Part shown: piece after piece, positions 51,601 to 60,775 of the stretch
How the letters are laid out: every line of letters begins with the position of its first letter
Position numbering within the stretch: the first letter of the stretch is position 1
Origin: Methylocella silvestris
GTDB taxonomy: Bacteria > Pseudomonadota > Alphaproteobacteria > Rhizobiales > Beijerinckiaceae
Direction of reading: 5' to 3'
Assembly (NCBI RefSeq): GCF_002891535.1
Contig: NZ_PDZR01000023.1
Location: 1 to 64,000 of the forward strand
Length of the DNA: 64,000 nucleotides
Made by a program: the position numbers and the translations under genes
The notes under the pieces: model-generated
The model's input: the letters and a program-made list of their open reading frames with translations, nothing else
Database searches by the model: none
What the model was told of the DNA's origin: nothing

Positions 51601-52461
51601 GTGAGCAGAATAACCTATGTCAACGGAGCCTATGTCGCGAGCCGCGACGCGGTCGTTTCAGTCGAGGATCGCGGCTATCAGTTTGGCGACGGCGTCTATG
51701 AGGTATGCGAAATCTTCGGCGGCGCCCTGATCGACGAGGCGCGCCATCTTGACCGGCTGGGGCGCTCGCTCAAGGAATTGCGCATCGAAGCGCCCGTCAA
51801 TCCCGGGGCGCTGAAGGTGATCCTACGGGAGATCCGCACGCGAAACAGGCTGTCGGACGGATATCTCTACATCCAGGTGACGCGAGGGGTGGCCAAACGC
51901 GACCATGTTTTTCCTGATCCCCCTGTCAGAGCCAGCCTTGTCGTCTCGGCCAAGGCGATTGCCCCCGAAAAGGGCGAGGCTGCCGCGCGCAGGGGCGTCA
52001 ATGTTGCGACCATGCCCGATCTGCGGTGGAAGCGCGTCGATATCAAATCCATCGGCCTGTTGGCGAATGTGTTGGCGCGCCAGGACGCCAAGGAGCAGGG
52101 CGCCTATGAGGCGTGGCTTGTCGATTCCGACGGCATGATCAGCGAGGGCGCCGCCTCGAACGCCTGGATCGTCGATCGATCGGGAGCGATTGTCACCCGC
52201 CAGCTGGACCATTCGATTCTGCGCGGCGTCACGCGGACAACCTTGTTCGACATCATCGCCGCCGAGGGGCTGCGGCTGGAGGAGCGCAAGTTCAGCCTCA
52301 AGGAGGCGCTCGCGGCGCAGGAGGCGTTCATCACGGGCGCGACCACTCTCGTCATGCCCGTCGTCGCCATTGACGGCGTGAAGATCGGCGACGGCGCGCC
52401 GGGACCGCTGGCCCGCAAGCTGCGCGCGCTGTTCCACCTTGCCGCCGCGCATTCAAACTGA
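51601..52461 (+). CDS. dat: D-amino-acid aminotransferase
   Basis: A 286-aa fold-type IV PLP transaminase that makes D-glutamate or D-alanine for peptidoglycan. The N-terminal YVNGAYVASRDAVVSVEDRG (parts) and FGDGVYEV, the PLP-lysine block DIKSIGLLANVLA and the phosphate-side SEGAASNAW are typical of D-amino-acid aminotransferase rather than branched-chain enzymes. Start is GTG at 51601 with GGAG 5 nt before it. It lies between the CHR pair and hfq; a branched-chain-like or 4-amino-4-deoxychorismate lyase role is possible but less likely. Confidence 0.87.
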   Translation: MSRITYVNGAYVASRDAVVSVEDRGYQFGDGVYEVCEIFGGALIDEARHLDRLGRSLKELRIEAPVNPGALKVILREIRTRNRLSDGYLYIQVTRGVAKRDHVFPDPPVRASLVVSAKAIAPEKGEAAARRGVNVATMPDLRWKRVDIKSIGLLANVLARQDAKEQGAYEAWLVDSDGMISEGAASNAWIVDRSGAIVTRQLDHSILRGVTRTTLFDIIAAEGLRLEERKFSLKEALAAQEAFITGATTLVMPVVAIDGVKIGDGAPGPLARKLRALFHLAAAHSN

Positions 52462-52544
52462 TCAAATCGAGACTTAATCGCTGATCGTACCGGCGGCGTG
52501 GCGTCTTGCGTCAAGCCGGCGCTCGGCCGATCGAGAAAGAGCGA

Positions 52545-52573
52545 TTGCAAAGGAAGTCGGCAAAAGCTCTAAT
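52545..52573 (+). promoter_or_regulatory. Putative hfq promoter
   Basis: TTGCAA (52545-52550) and TCTAAT (52568-52573) are 17 nt apart, predicting a leader of about 95 nt before the hfq ATG. Read by eye. Confidence 0.5.
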
Positions 52574-52674
52574 GTAACTGGGCGACCCGCTTCCCCATGG
52601 GACCAGACCGAGACGCGATCGCGCCCCACCCAGAAACGAACCGCGCCCCAACGCGCCAAAAAAGGAATCGCAAG

Positions 52675-52926
52675 ATGGCAGCTGAAAGGCCACAGAATTT
52701 GCAGGACACTTTTCTCAATTTTGTTCGAAAAAACAAAGTTCCTTTGACAATTTTTCTGGTCAACGGCGTGAAATTGCAGGGCGTCGTGACGTGGTTTGAC
52801 AATTTTTGCGTTCTGCTTCGCCGCGACGGCCATTCGCAACTTGTCTATAAGCACGCGATTTCGACGATCATGCCGGGCCAGCCGATTCAGATGTTCGAAT
52901 CAGGCGAGGACACCGCCGCATCGTGA
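52675..52926 (+). CDS. hfq: RNA chaperone Hfq
   Basis: An 83-aa Sm-like protein forming hexameric rings that pair small RNAs with mRNAs. Sm1 is seen in [18 protein letters not shown] and the Sm2 signature YKHAIST follows; distal-face and rim residues are typical of Alphaproteobacteria, and the C-terminal tail is short. The ATG at 52675 has AAGGAA upstream; the open frame extends further but lacks signals. Its placement before hflX is the classic hfq-hflX pair. Confidence 0.97.
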   Translation: MAAERPQNLQDTFLNFVRKNKVPLTIFLVNGVKLQGVVTWFDNFCVLLRRDGHSQLVYKHAISTIMPGQPIQMFESGEDTAAS

Positions 52927-53036
52927 CGCGGGCCGATCGGGGCGTCCGACAATTCTTCCGCTCGCCCCTCACGAAAATCTGATCTCCGCCCTATATCAGC
53001 TACGGCGGTTTTCGCCGACCTAACACGCAGGATTTG

Positions 53037-54440
53037 ATGCTGGATAAAAGACCGGGAGTCGACGAAAAGAGCCAAGGCTCCAACAAGACGCGGGCGCTCG
53101 TCGTCGGACCCTATCCCAACGAAAAATCTCATGCAAAAACGGGCTCGTCCGGGGGCATTGCGGCCAGATCGCCCGAGGCGCGAATGGATGAGGCGGCCGG
53201 CCTTGCGGCGGCGATCGACCTCGACATCGTCGGCGCGATGATCGTCATGCTGGCCAATGTTCGCCCCGCGACTTTTATCGGCAAGGGCAAGGCGCAGGAG
53301 ATCGCGGATCTCGCGCGGGCCGAAGACATCGATCTCGTGATCATGGACTGCGCGCTGTCGCCCATTCAGCAGCGCAATCTGGAAAAAGCCTTTTCGGCCA
53401 AGGTGATCGATCGGACCGGCCTGATCCTTGAAATCTTTGGCCAGCGCGCGCGCACTAGCGAAGGGGCGCTGCAGGTCGAACTGGCTCATCTTGCCTATCA
53501 GAAATCACGTCTGGTGCGATCCTGGACCCACCTTGAACGCCAGCGCGGCGGCTTCGGCTTTCTCGGCGGCCCCGGCGAGACACAGATCGAAACCGATCGC
53601 AGGCTTATTCAGGAGCGCATGACCCGTATCGAGCAGGACCTCGAAAAGGTAAAGCGCACGCGCGGCCTGCATCGCAAAAGCCGCCGTGACGTTCCCTATC
53701 CAGTGGTCGCCCTTGTTGGCTACACCAACGCGGGAAAATCGACGCTTTTCAACCGGATGACACACGCCGACGTCTTCGCCGAAAATATGCTGTTTGCGAC
53801 GCTCGACCCGACTCTGCGCGCCGTCTCGCTTGGCTCTGGCGCCAAGATCATTTTGTCGGACACGGTCGGATTCATTTCGGACCTACCGCTGATGCTCGTT
53901 TCCGCCTTTCGCGCGACGCTCGAAGAGGTTTTGGAGGCGGACCTCATTCTGCATGTGCGCGACATCGCCCATGAAGACGCCGACGCCCAACGGACCGACG
54001 TCGAGACGATCCTGCGCGATCTTGGCGTCGATCCGGACGATCATCGCCGCATCCTTGAGGTCTGGAACAAGGCCGACCTGCTCGATGAGGGCGCGCACGA
54101 CGCAGCGCGCAACGCCGCAAAGCGGAGAGCCGGCCGCGATGGGGCTGAGCCGGTCATCGTTTCGGCGTTGACGGGGCAGGGGCTGGATGAACTTCGCGCG
54201 CAGATCGAGGCGCGTCTGGCGATGGATCGTCTGACCTTCGAGATTGAACTTCAGCCCGAAAATGGCGAAGGGCTGCATTGGCTTTACGAGAATGCCGAAG
54301 TCCTGCGCCGAAGCGCGGGAGCCGACGGAACGTTGCATATGAAAGTCAGGGTCGGCCCGGAACGCGCCGAATCGATACGCCGACGTTTCATCCCGATGGG
54401 GGATAGCGCTGCTCAGGTGGAGGCCGGATCCGCGTCCTGA
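53037..54440 (+). CDS. hflX: GTPase HflX
   Basis: A 467-aa ribosome-associated GTPase that rescues stalled or heat-damaged ribosomes. An N-terminal HflX domain (about 20-190, with IGKGKAQEIADLA and FGQRARTSEGALQVELA) precedes the G domain (about 215-380): GYTNAGKS, DTVGFISDLP, NKAD. The GGPGETQIE linker between them is a family hallmark. Start taken at ATG 53037; a TTG one codon earlier is possible. Its 3' end overlaps the convergent mazG by 28 nt. Confidence 0.96.
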   Translation: MLDKRPGVDEKSQGSNKTRALVVGPYPNEKSHAKTGSSGGIAARSPEARMDEAAGLAAAIDLDIVGAMIVMLANVRPATFIGKGKAQEIADLARAEDIDLVIMDCALSPIQQRNLEKAFSAKVIDRTGLILEIFGQRARTSEGALQVELAHLAYQKSRLVRSWTHLERQRGGFGFLGGPGETQIETDRRLIQERMTRIEQDLEKVKRTRGLHRKSRRDVPYPVVALVGYTNAGKSTLFNRMTHADVFAENMLFATLDPTLRAVSLGSGAKIILSDTVGFISDLPLMLVSAFRATLEEVLEADLILHVRDIAHEDADAQRTDVETILRDLGVDPDDHRRILEVWNKADLLDEGAHDAARNAAKRRAGRDGAEPVIVSALTGQGLDELRAQIEARLAMDRLTFEIELQPENGEGLHWLYENAEVLRRSAGADGTLHMKVRVGPERAESIRRRFIPMGDSAAQVEAGSAS

Positions 54441-55291
54441 ACCGAAGCGGCTGAATTCACCGTCTCCGGCGCGCGTTCGAGAGCCTTGGCGTCGTTCCAG
54501 AGCGCGTCCATTTCAGCGAGCGTCGCTTGCCCAAGTGGGATCTTTCGCCGTTCAAGCTCCTGCTCAATGTGACGGAAGCGCCGCGCGAATTTCATATTGG
54601 CGCGACGCACGGCGCTTTCGGGATCGGCCTTGACGTGGCGCGCCAGATTGGCGACCGCAAACAACAGATCGCCGATTTCGTCAGCGATGGCTTCAGGCTC
54701 GCCGCTTTCGAGGGCTGCTTCGACCTCCTCGGTCTCTTCGCGAATCTTGTCGAGCACGAGGCGGGCGTCATTCCAGTCGAACCCAACTTCTGAGGCCTTC
54801 GCCTGCAGCTTTACGGCCCGGGTAAGGCCGGGCAGGGCCAGCGGCGCCCCATCGAGATAGCTCACCGGCTCCAGACGTGCGGGCGTGTCTGGCATTGCAG
54901 CCAGCTTCGCCACTTTTTCCTCGGCCTTGATCCGCGACCAAAGCTTGCCGATCTCCTCGGGCGGGAGATCGCGCGCGTTTGCAAAGACATGAGGATGGCG
55001 GCGGATCATCTTCGCCGTGATCGCCTCGACCACGCCGCCGAAATCGAACGCGCCGAGCTCCTCGGCGATGCGGGCGTGAAAAGCGACCTGAAGCAGCAAA
55101 TCGCCGAGCTCGTCCTTGAGGTCGGGCAGATCGCGCCGGCTGATGGCGTCGGCGACTTCATAGGCCTCTTCGATCGTATAGGGCGCGATGGTCTCGAAGC
55201 TCTGGGCGAGGTCCCAGGCGCAGCCGGAGCCGGGCGTCCGCAGCGCCGCCATGATTTCGAGGAGACGCCGGATGTCGGTGGAAGGCTGCAT
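54413..55291 (-). CDS. mazG: Nucleoside triphosphate pyrophosphohydrolase MazG
   Basis: A 292-aa two-domain protein hydrolysing NTPs to NMPs and pyrophosphate, thereby cleaning or lowering nucleotide pools. The first MazG domain has IEEAYEVADAI and LKDELGDLLLQV (metal-binding EExxE...ExxD), the second REETEEVEAAL and IADEIGDLLFAV. Start MQPSTDIRRLLEIM (complement 55291). Tail-to-tail with hflX, with coding sequences overlapping by 28 nt. Confidence 0.95.
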   Translation of the reverse strand: MQPSTDIRRLLEIMAALRTPGSGCAWDLAQSFETIAPYTIEEAYEVADAISRRDLPDLKDELGDLLLQVAFHARIAEELGAFDFGGVVEAITAKMIRRHPHVFANARDLPPEEIGKLWSRIKAEEKVAKLAAMPDTPARLEPVSYLDGAPLALPGLTRAVKLQAKASEVGFDWNDARLVLDKIREETEEVEAALESGEPEAIADEIGDLLFAVANLARHVKADPESAVRRANMKFARRFRHIEQELERRKIPLGQATLAEMDALWNDAKALERAPETVNSAASVQDADPAST

Positions 55292-55342
55292 ATCAGCGGG
55301 GCCGACCGGAATTGCCGCCGTTGGCGGAGCCGCAGGGCAATG

Positions 55343-55365
55343 CCCGGCGCGCGCTGCGCGCCGGG
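55343..55365. repeat. Strong GC hairpin between cold-shock gene and mazG
   Basis: CCCGGCGCGC (55343-55352) and GCGCGCCGGG (55356-55365) form a perfect 10-bp stem with a 3-nt loop. It lies 30 nt beyond the cold-shock stop. No T-run follows on the minus strand, so it may be a weak or Rho-assisted transcript end, or shape the mazG leader. Confidence 0.6.
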
Positions 55366-55395
55366 AGGGTTTCAATAAATCGATCCGAAGAAGCT

Positions 55396-56046
55396 CTATT
55401 CGAGCGAAATCGACAGCGCTTCACGGCCCTTTGGCGTATCGACGACCCGCATGCTGACCGGCTGGCCTTCCGCCAGATTCTGCACGCCCGACGGCCCGAG
55501 AATGGAGATATGGACGAATACGTCCTTACCGCCGTCATTCGACTGCACGAAGCCGAAGCCTTTGTTGTCGTCGAACCATTTAACCGTGCCGGTGACCGAG
55601 ATCGCCGTCGATGGATCGGGGGCGCGGCGGGCAGGGCGCGGCGAATCGCTAAAACGCGGCTGCTGCGGCGCCCGTTCGGCGGCGCCGGCGGTGTCCACTT
55701 CGAGCACCCGCGTGACCTGCGCACCCTTCATGCCATTGCTGACATTGACCTTGAGCTTTGCGCCCGGAGGCACGGTTTCATATCCGGCCGCCTGAAGGGC
55801 GCCGATATGCAGGAACGCGTCGCCCGTTCCGTTTCCGAGTTCGACGAAGCCGAAGCCCTTGTCGCCCTTGAACCATTTGACGACCGCGTCAATGCTGGGC
55901 CCGGAGGTCGGCATGGGCATCTCAGGCGCTCCGCCGAAGCCGCCGCCGCGGGGCGACCGGCTCTGCCGCGGGGGGTCGTAGGGGGACGGCCCATCATCGT
56001 CGAAACCACGCTTCTTGGGTCCCCGGAAATCTCTGCCTTTGCTCAT
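55396..56046 (-). CDS. Two-domain cold-shock protein
   Basis: A 216-aa cytoplasmic protein with two cold-shock (OB-fold) domains. The first (about 52-118) has VVKWFKGDKGFGFVELG and DAFLHIGAL; the second (about 148-216) has VKWFDDNKGFGFVQSNDG and DVFVHISIL, so both RNP1 and RNP2 RNA-binding motifs are intact. The N-terminal 45 residues are basic, Gly/Pro-rich and disordered. Tandem-domain CSPs are typical of Alphaproteobacteria; they bind single-stranded RNA or DNA as chaperones. Start at complement 56046 (MSKGRDF), with only a weak ribosome site. Expression may depend on a long leader. Confidence 0.93.
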   Translation of the reverse strand: MSKGRDFRGPKKRGFDDDGPSPYDPPRQSRSPRGGGFGGAPEMPMPTSGPSIDAVVKWFKGDKGFGFVELGNGTGDAFLHIGALQAAGYETVPPGAKLKVNVSNGMKGAQVTRVLEVDTAGAAERAPQQPRFSDSPRPARRAPDPSTAISVTGTVKWFDDNKGFGFVQSNDGGKDVFVHISILGPSGVQNLAEGQPVSMRVVDTPKGREALSISLE

Positions 56047-56410
56047 GTCAATGCCTATTCGTCTCAGCCTGCGCCGCCGCTTTTTCCTGAACCACGGGAC
56101 AGCCGACACGCACCAAAAAGCCGGCCGCCAGAGGCGCCAGCTTGAGATCATCACCTATGAAATTCTTTAGGAATGCCCGACGCCCCGTGTCTTCTAAAAT
56201 ATATCAACAGACGCTTCGCTTGGCTACCCTTATCGGAACGAAAAAAGTACGCAGGGAAGAAGCTTTTGAAAGGCCCGAAGGCCGCCATCATGATTCGCAT
56301 AATCTATATTATGGAACATCAATAAAGATATATGGCTGGCAATGGGTTGCAACAATATCCGGATACCACGCTGTCGCCGGTTCGACCGGACCGAAGATCC
56401 ACGCCTTCGA
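56047..56410. other. Cold-shock gene leader and upstream region, no coding gene seen
   Basis: This 364-nt gap is AT-richer than its surroundings between about 56160 and 56360. It probably encodes the 5' untranslated leader of the cold-shock gene on the minus strand. Open frames on either strand lack ribosome sites and coding character. Confidence 0.5.
56325..56352 (-). promoter_or_regulatory. Putative cold-shock gene promoter
   Basis: On the minus strand TTGCAA (complement 56347-56352) and TATCTT (complement 56325-56330) are 16 nt apart. This would give a leader of about 270 nt before the start codon, as long untranslated leaders are common for csp genes. Weak match, read by eye. Confidence 0.35.
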
Positions 56411-57208
56411 TCAGGCGATGATCCGCATGCCGTCATAGGCTGGCTCCACATGAGGCGGAAGCTCCGCCGCCAGCCGAGCGAAATCAAGATCGGTATGGAG
56501 ATTGGTCAGGATGGCCCGTTTCGGCTTCAATTTCGCGATCCAGTCCAATGTCTCGCTCAAGCTGAAGTGGCTCGGATGGCGCGTGTAGCGCAAGGCGTCG
56601 ACGATCCATAGATCGAGGCCTTCGAGGTGGACGAGGCTTTCGGCGGGAATTCCATTGAGGTCAGGCGAATAGGCAATGTCGCCGAAGCGAAAACCGAGCG
56701 CGTCGATCTCGCCATGTTCGAGCCTGAACGGCGTCGCCCGCAGCGGACCGCCTGGGCCGGCGATGCTGACCGGAGCGCCCGGCACGAGGCGATGTTCGGT
56801 TAGAAGCGGCGGGTATTGGCTGCCCGGCGGGGTGGCGAAAATATAGTTGAAATTGGAGCGCACGACCGCTGCGGTCGCCTCATCCATGTGAATATCGATC
56901 TTGCGCCGCGCCGAAATGACCAGCGGCCGGACGTCGTCAATGCCATGCGTGTGGTCGGCATGGGCGTGAGTCATCAAGACGCCGTCGAGCCGCGTGGCGC
57001 CGAGGTCGAGCAATTGTTCGCGCAGATCCGGCGATGTGTCGATGAGAACGGCCGTCGTGCCGCCGTCCGGGCCGGTCTGCTCGACGAAAATGGAGCAGCG
57101 GCGGCGGCGATTGCGCGGGTTTTGCGGATCGCAGGCGCCCCACCCCTGTGCGACGCGCGGCACGCCGCCAGAGGAGCCGCAGCCGAGAATCGTGATCGCA
57201 AGGCTCAT
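56411..57208 (-). CDS. PhnP-like metallo-beta-lactamase fold hydrolase
   Basis: A 265-aa protein. The zinc-binding THAHADHTHGIDD motif (HxHxDH) is clear, with further ligands at AYSPDLNGIP and TNLHTDLD. The opening ITILGCGSSGGVPR is typical of the PhnP/RNase Z-like branch, phosphodiesterases acting on cyclic phosphates. No phosphonate genes are nearby, so the substrate is not known. The start overlaps the tatD stop by 4 nt (ATGA); it is the last gene of the rlpA-to-tatD run, where relatives carry the same gene. Confidence 0.9.
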   Translation of the reverse strand: MSLAITILGCGSSGGVPRVAQGWGACDPQNPRNRRRRCSIFVEQTGPDGGTTAVLIDTSPDLREQLLDLGATRLDGVLMTHAHADHTHGIDDVRPLVISARRKIDIHMDEATAAVVRSNFNYIFATPPGSQYPPLLTEHRLVPGAPVSIAGPGGPLRATPFRLEHGEIDALGFRFGDIAYSPDLNGIPAESLVHLEGLDLWIVDALRYTRHPSHFSLSETLDWIAKLKPKRAILTNLHTDLDFARLAAELPPHVEPAYDGMRIIA

Positions 57209-58008
57209 TCGGCCGCGACTTGCGTCACCACGGGGGGTGGCATTTTGCTGAAAAGGCGAAGCGCATTGGCGCTCGTCTCCGCGGCGAGCGTCGCGGCGGA
57301 GACGCCCTTGACTTCGGCCAGCGCGCGCGCAGTCGCTGCGACGAAGGCGGGTTCGTTGCGTTTGCCGCGGTGAGGGACCGGGGCGAGAAACGGCGCGTCC
57401 GTTTCGACGAGAAGTCGGTCCAGCGGCACCATCGCCGCAATATCCCGCAGCTCTAGCGACTTCTTGAAGGTGACGATGCCCGAAAAAGAGATCGAAAGGC
57501 CGAGCGAAAGGCCGGTCCGCGCCAGCATCATGGACGATGTGAAGCAATGGAGAATGGCCTTGAACGGCCCCTTCCCCATCTCGTCCTCGAGTATCCGCGC
57601 CATATCGGCGTCGGCGTCGCGGCTGTGTATGACGAGCGGCAGACCGGTCAGCCGCGCCGCCGCGATATGGCTGCGGAACACGCGTTCGGCCTTCTCGCGC
57701 GGCGCGCTATCATAGTGATAGTCGAGGCCGGCTTCGCCGATGCCGACGCATTTCGGGTGCGCCGCCAGCGCAATGAGCCGGTCGAGCTCGGGCTCCGCGG
57801 CGGCGCCGACATGTTCTGGATGCTCGCCGATTGTGCAGAAAACATCCGGGTACGCCTCGGCGAGCGCGCTAATCTCATCGAACCGCTCGATCCGCGTCGA
57901 GATGGTGACCATGCGCGCGACGCCCGCCTCGCGGGCGCGCTGAATCACAGCGTCGCGCTCGGCGGCGAAATCAGGAAAATCCAGATGGCAATGGCTGTCG
58001 ATCAGCAT
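57205..58008 (-). CDS. tatD: TatD family metal-dependent deoxyribonuclease
   Basis: A 267-aa TIM-barrel hydrolase. Metal ligands appear in DSHCHLDF (HxH), GEAGLDYHYD (Glu), IHSRDAD (His), HCFTSS (His) and ETDAPFLAP (Asp). Family members are 3'-5' DNases linked to DNA repair and DNA degradation. Start MLIDSHCHLDF (complement 58008) is 19 nt after metG and matches the family N-terminus; the frame is open upstream inside metG but not used. Confidence 0.94.
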   Translation of the reverse strand: MLIDSHCHLDFPDFAAERDAVIQRAREAGVARMVTISTRIERFDEISALAEAYPDVFCTIGEHPEHVGAAAEPELDRLIALAAHPKCVGIGEAGLDYHYDSAPREKAERVFRSHIAAARLTGLPLVIHSRDADADMARILEDEMGKGPFKAILHCFTSSMMLARTGLSLGLSISFSGIVTFKKSLELRDIAAMVPLDRLLVETDAPFLAPVPHRGKRNEPAFVAATARALAEVKGVSAATLAAETSANALRLFSKMPPPVVTQVAAE

Positions 58009-58027
58009 CACGCGCCCATGGGAAAGA

Positions 58028-59587
58028 TCAAGCCGGCGCTGGCGCGTCGTCCGCCTCGACGTAGCGCGGGAAAACCGGCGTCGGCGCCGGCAGTGGCCCG
58101 GACGCCGCGCGCTGGGCAAAGTTTTCCGCATCCGCAAAAACGCGGGCGTCGCCAGCGACGCCAAGACTGTCGAGAAGCCTCTCCATCGAGGCAGGCATGA
58201 AAGGCTGCGTCATAATCGCGATTATACGCAAAACCTCGACCGTGACATAGAGCACGCTCTCCATGCGCGCCGGATCGGTCTTGCGCTTCACCCAGGGCTC
58301 TTCCGCCGCAAAATAGCGGTTGGCCTCGCCGACAACGCGCCAGATCTCGGCGAGGATCTGATGCAGCGCATAGTCGCGCATATGACCGCGCGCTTTCTGC
58401 GGCAGCGCCCGCGCCTGAAACAGAAGCGCCTCGTCGGTTTCATTCAGCGTCGGCGACGCCGGCAATACGCCGCCGCAGTTCTTGGCGAGCATGGACAGCG
58501 AGCGCTGCGCCAGATTGCCTAGATCATTGGCGAGATCGGCGTTTGTGCGATTGACGATCGCCTCATGCGAATAATTGCCGTCCTGCCCGAACGGCACTTC
58601 GCGCAGCAGAAAATAGCGGAACGGATCGACGCCATATTCCTTCGCGAGCGCGAAGGGGTCGATCACATTGCCGACCGACTTCGACATTTTCTCGCCGCGG
58701 TTGAACAAAAATCCATGCGTGACGATCTGCTTTGGAAGCGGAAGCCCGGCGGACATGAGGAACGCCGGCCAGTACACCGCATGGAAACGGGTGATATCCT
58801 TGCCGATCACATGTGCGTCGGCCGGCCAGAATTTCGCGCGGGGCGAGGCGGGGTCGGGAAAACCGGTCCCCGTGATGTAATTGGTGAGCGCGTCGACCCA
58901 GACATACATGACATGTTTCGGATCGCCCGGCACGGGAACGCCCCAGTCGAAGGTCGAACGACTGATCGACAGATCGGTCAGGCCGCGCTCAACGAAAGCG
59001 ACGACTTCATTGCGATATTTCTCCGGCGTCACGAAATCGGGGCGATCGCGATAGAGCGCAAGAAGCCGCTCCTGATAGGCCGAAAGCTTGAAATAATAGC
59101 TCTCTTCCTCGACCCATTCGACCGGCGCGCCGGTCGGCGCCAGCTTTGATCCGCCCGGCCCGTCCGTTAGTTCCGATTCATCGAAAAAGGCTTCGTCGCG
59201 CACGGAATACCAGCCGGGATATTTCGACAGATAAATATCGCCCGACGCCTGCATCCTGTTCCAGATTTCTTGCGAGGCCGCGTGATGGCGCGCCTCGGTC
59301 GTGCGCACGATATCGTCGGCGGCGGCGTTCAAAAGCTCGCCCATCGCGTAAAATTGCGCCGCCGTGCGATCCGCCAGCTGTTGCGGGCTTAAATTCTCTC
59401 GTGCGGCGGTCTGCTGCATTTTTTGGCCATGTTCGTCCATGCCGGTGACGAACAGGGTCTCGTAACCATCCAGCCGTTTGAAGCGGGCGATAGCGTCGGT
59501 CGCGATCCGCTCATAGGCGTGCCCGATATGCGGGGCGCCATTGGCATAGGGAATCGCGGTCGTGATGTAGAAAGTCGGGGCGGACAT
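58028..59587 (-). CDS. metG: Methionyl-tRNA synthetase
   Basis: A 519-aa class I synthetase charging initiator and elongator tRNA-Met. HIGH is at residues 20-23 (in [10 protein letters not shown]) and the KMSKS loop is KMSKSVGNV (about 296-304). [10 protein letters not shown] follows the first domain; the zinc-knuckle cysteines of the larger enzymes are absent, matching the shorter alphaproteobacterial form, and there is no C-terminal dimerisation domain. Start [11 protein letters not shown] (complement 59587), 96 nt after holB. Confidence 0.96.
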   Translation of the reverse strand: MSAPTFYITTAIPYANGAPHIGHAYERIATDAIARFKRLDGYETLFVTGMDEHGQKMQQTAARENLSPQQLADRTAAQFYAMGELLNAAADDIVRTTEARHHAASQEIWNRMQASGDIYLSKYPGWYSVRDEAFFDESELTDGPGGSKLAPTGAPVEWVEEESYYFKLSAYQERLLALYRDRPDFVTPEKYRNEVVAFVERGLTDLSISRSTFDWGVPVPGDPKHVMYVWVDALTNYITGTGFPDPASPRAKFWPADAHVIGKDITRFHAVYWPAFLMSAGLPLPKQIVTHGFLFNRGEKMSKSVGNVIDPFALAKEYGVDPFRYFLLREVPFGQDGNYSHEAIVNRTNADLANDLGNLAQRSLSMLAKNCGGVLPASPTLNETDEALLFQARALPQKARGHMRDYALHQILAEIWRVVGEANRYFAAEEPWVKRKTDPARMESVLYVTVEVLRIIAIMTQPFMPASMERLLDSLGVAGDARVFADAENFAQRAASGPLPAPTPVFPRYVEADDAPAPA

Positions 59588-59683
59588 TTGGCGATCTCGG
59601 CGCGGCGGCGATTTGAGGGTTCGGGGACGGACCTGGCGTTGCGCGACGGCCGCGTCCACCCAATCGCGCCGCGCCTCCCGAAT

Positions 59684-60775
59684 TCAGGCCGCAGCCGCGC
59701 GTGCGGCCGCGGCAAGATCGGCGAAGAGGGCGAGAACAAATGGCCGCTTGTCGAGATTGAGCGCTTCGGTTTGCTGCGCCGCGTCGGTCACTTTTTCCCA
59801 TACCTCGGCATAGGGCGCAAGCGCGCTCGGACTTGCGCGCGCATCCCCCGCCCCCCTGCTGACCCTCGCCTCCAGCCAGTCGTAAACGGCGGCAAGCAGG
59901 GCGTCATAATCGTCGGCTTTTTCGCGGGGAGCCACCTCTTCGGCGAGCGCATGGGCGGCCCGCCAATCGACTCGCGGCAGGTCGCCGAGCATCCGCTTCA
60001 GCCTGGCGTCAAGTTCAAGGCCGCGTCCGTTCAAAAGGCGCAAGGCGCCATGCAGCGATCCGCGCGCGCCCGCGACGACTTCCTGGAGTTGCGACTCTGC
60101 GACTTTCGCCCACGGGGGCCCCAGCGTCGCGACGACTCGGGCGATCTCATTATCCTCCAGCGGTTTCAAGATCAGCTTGCGGCAGCGCGAGCGGATCGTC
60201 GCCAGCACGCGGCCCGGGCGATGCGCGACGATGATGAAAACGCAACGCGGCGGCGGCTCCTCGATGAGCTTTAGCAGCGCATTGGCGCCCGAGGCGTTGA
60301 GATCCTCAGCGCTGTCGACAATCGCGACGCGATAGCCCTGCCCCCCGGCCGCCTGATGGAACATATGGATGGCGCGGCGCACATCGTCGACCCGGATCTC
60401 CGTCGCCAGCTTTTTTGTCTTTTCATTCCATTCGCGGCGCAGAACGAAGAGATCCGGGTGAGCCAGCGCGATCGCCTGCCGCGCGGCGGGATGCTCATGC
60501 GCCGTGGCGAGATCTGGCGCTTTGGCGGCGGCGGCAGGATCGGGATTGACGAGAAGAAACCGTGCAAGCCGCCACGCCAGCGTCGCCTTGCCGACGCCGG
60601 CGGGGCCTCCGATCAGGATAGCCTGCGGCAACTGACCCGCTGCGCAGGCGCGCAAAAGTTCCGCCTCCGCTTCCGTATGGCCGATGAAAGCGGAGGCGGC
60701 GCGCGGGTGAGGCGCGTCCTCGAAGCGATCGGATTCCGCAACGGGGTCGTGATCCGCCGGCGCTTTAGGAGCCAT
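59684..60775 (-). CDS. holB: DNA polymerase III delta-prime subunit
   Basis: A 363-aa clamp-loader subunit. The N-terminal AAA+ domain has the P-loop form GPAGVGKATLAW, a Walker B-like VAIVDSAEDLNASGANALLK and sensor region RSRCRKLIL; a helical C-terminal domain follows. With the delta and tau/gamma subunits it opens the beta clamp around primed DNA. Its start overlaps the tmk stop by 11 nt, so the tmk-holB pair is coupled, as in many bacteria. The C-terminus is Ala-rich. Confidence 0.93.
   Translation of the reverse strand: MAPKAPADHDPVAESDRFEDAPHPRAASAFIGHTEAEAELLRACAAGQLPQAILIGGPAGVGKATLAWRLARFLLVNPDPAAAAKAPDLATAHEHPAARQAIALAHPDLFVLRREWNEKTKKLATEIRVDDVRRAIHMFHQAAGGQGYRVAIVDSAEDLNASGANALLKLIEEPPPRCVFIIVAHRPGRVLATIRSRCRKLILKPLEDNEIARVVATLGPPWAKVAESQLQEVVAGARGSLHGALRLLNGRGLELDARLKRMLGDLPRVDWRAAHALAEEVAPREKADDYDALLAAVYDWLEARVSRGAGDARASPSALAPYAEVWEKVTDAAQQTEALNLDKRPFVLALFADLAAAARAAAA

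Noticed and set aside
56142-56438. Plus-strand open frame of 98 codons upstream of the cold-shock gene
   Set aside because: No ribosome site, overlaps the end of the MBL gene, and the region is better explained as the csp leader.
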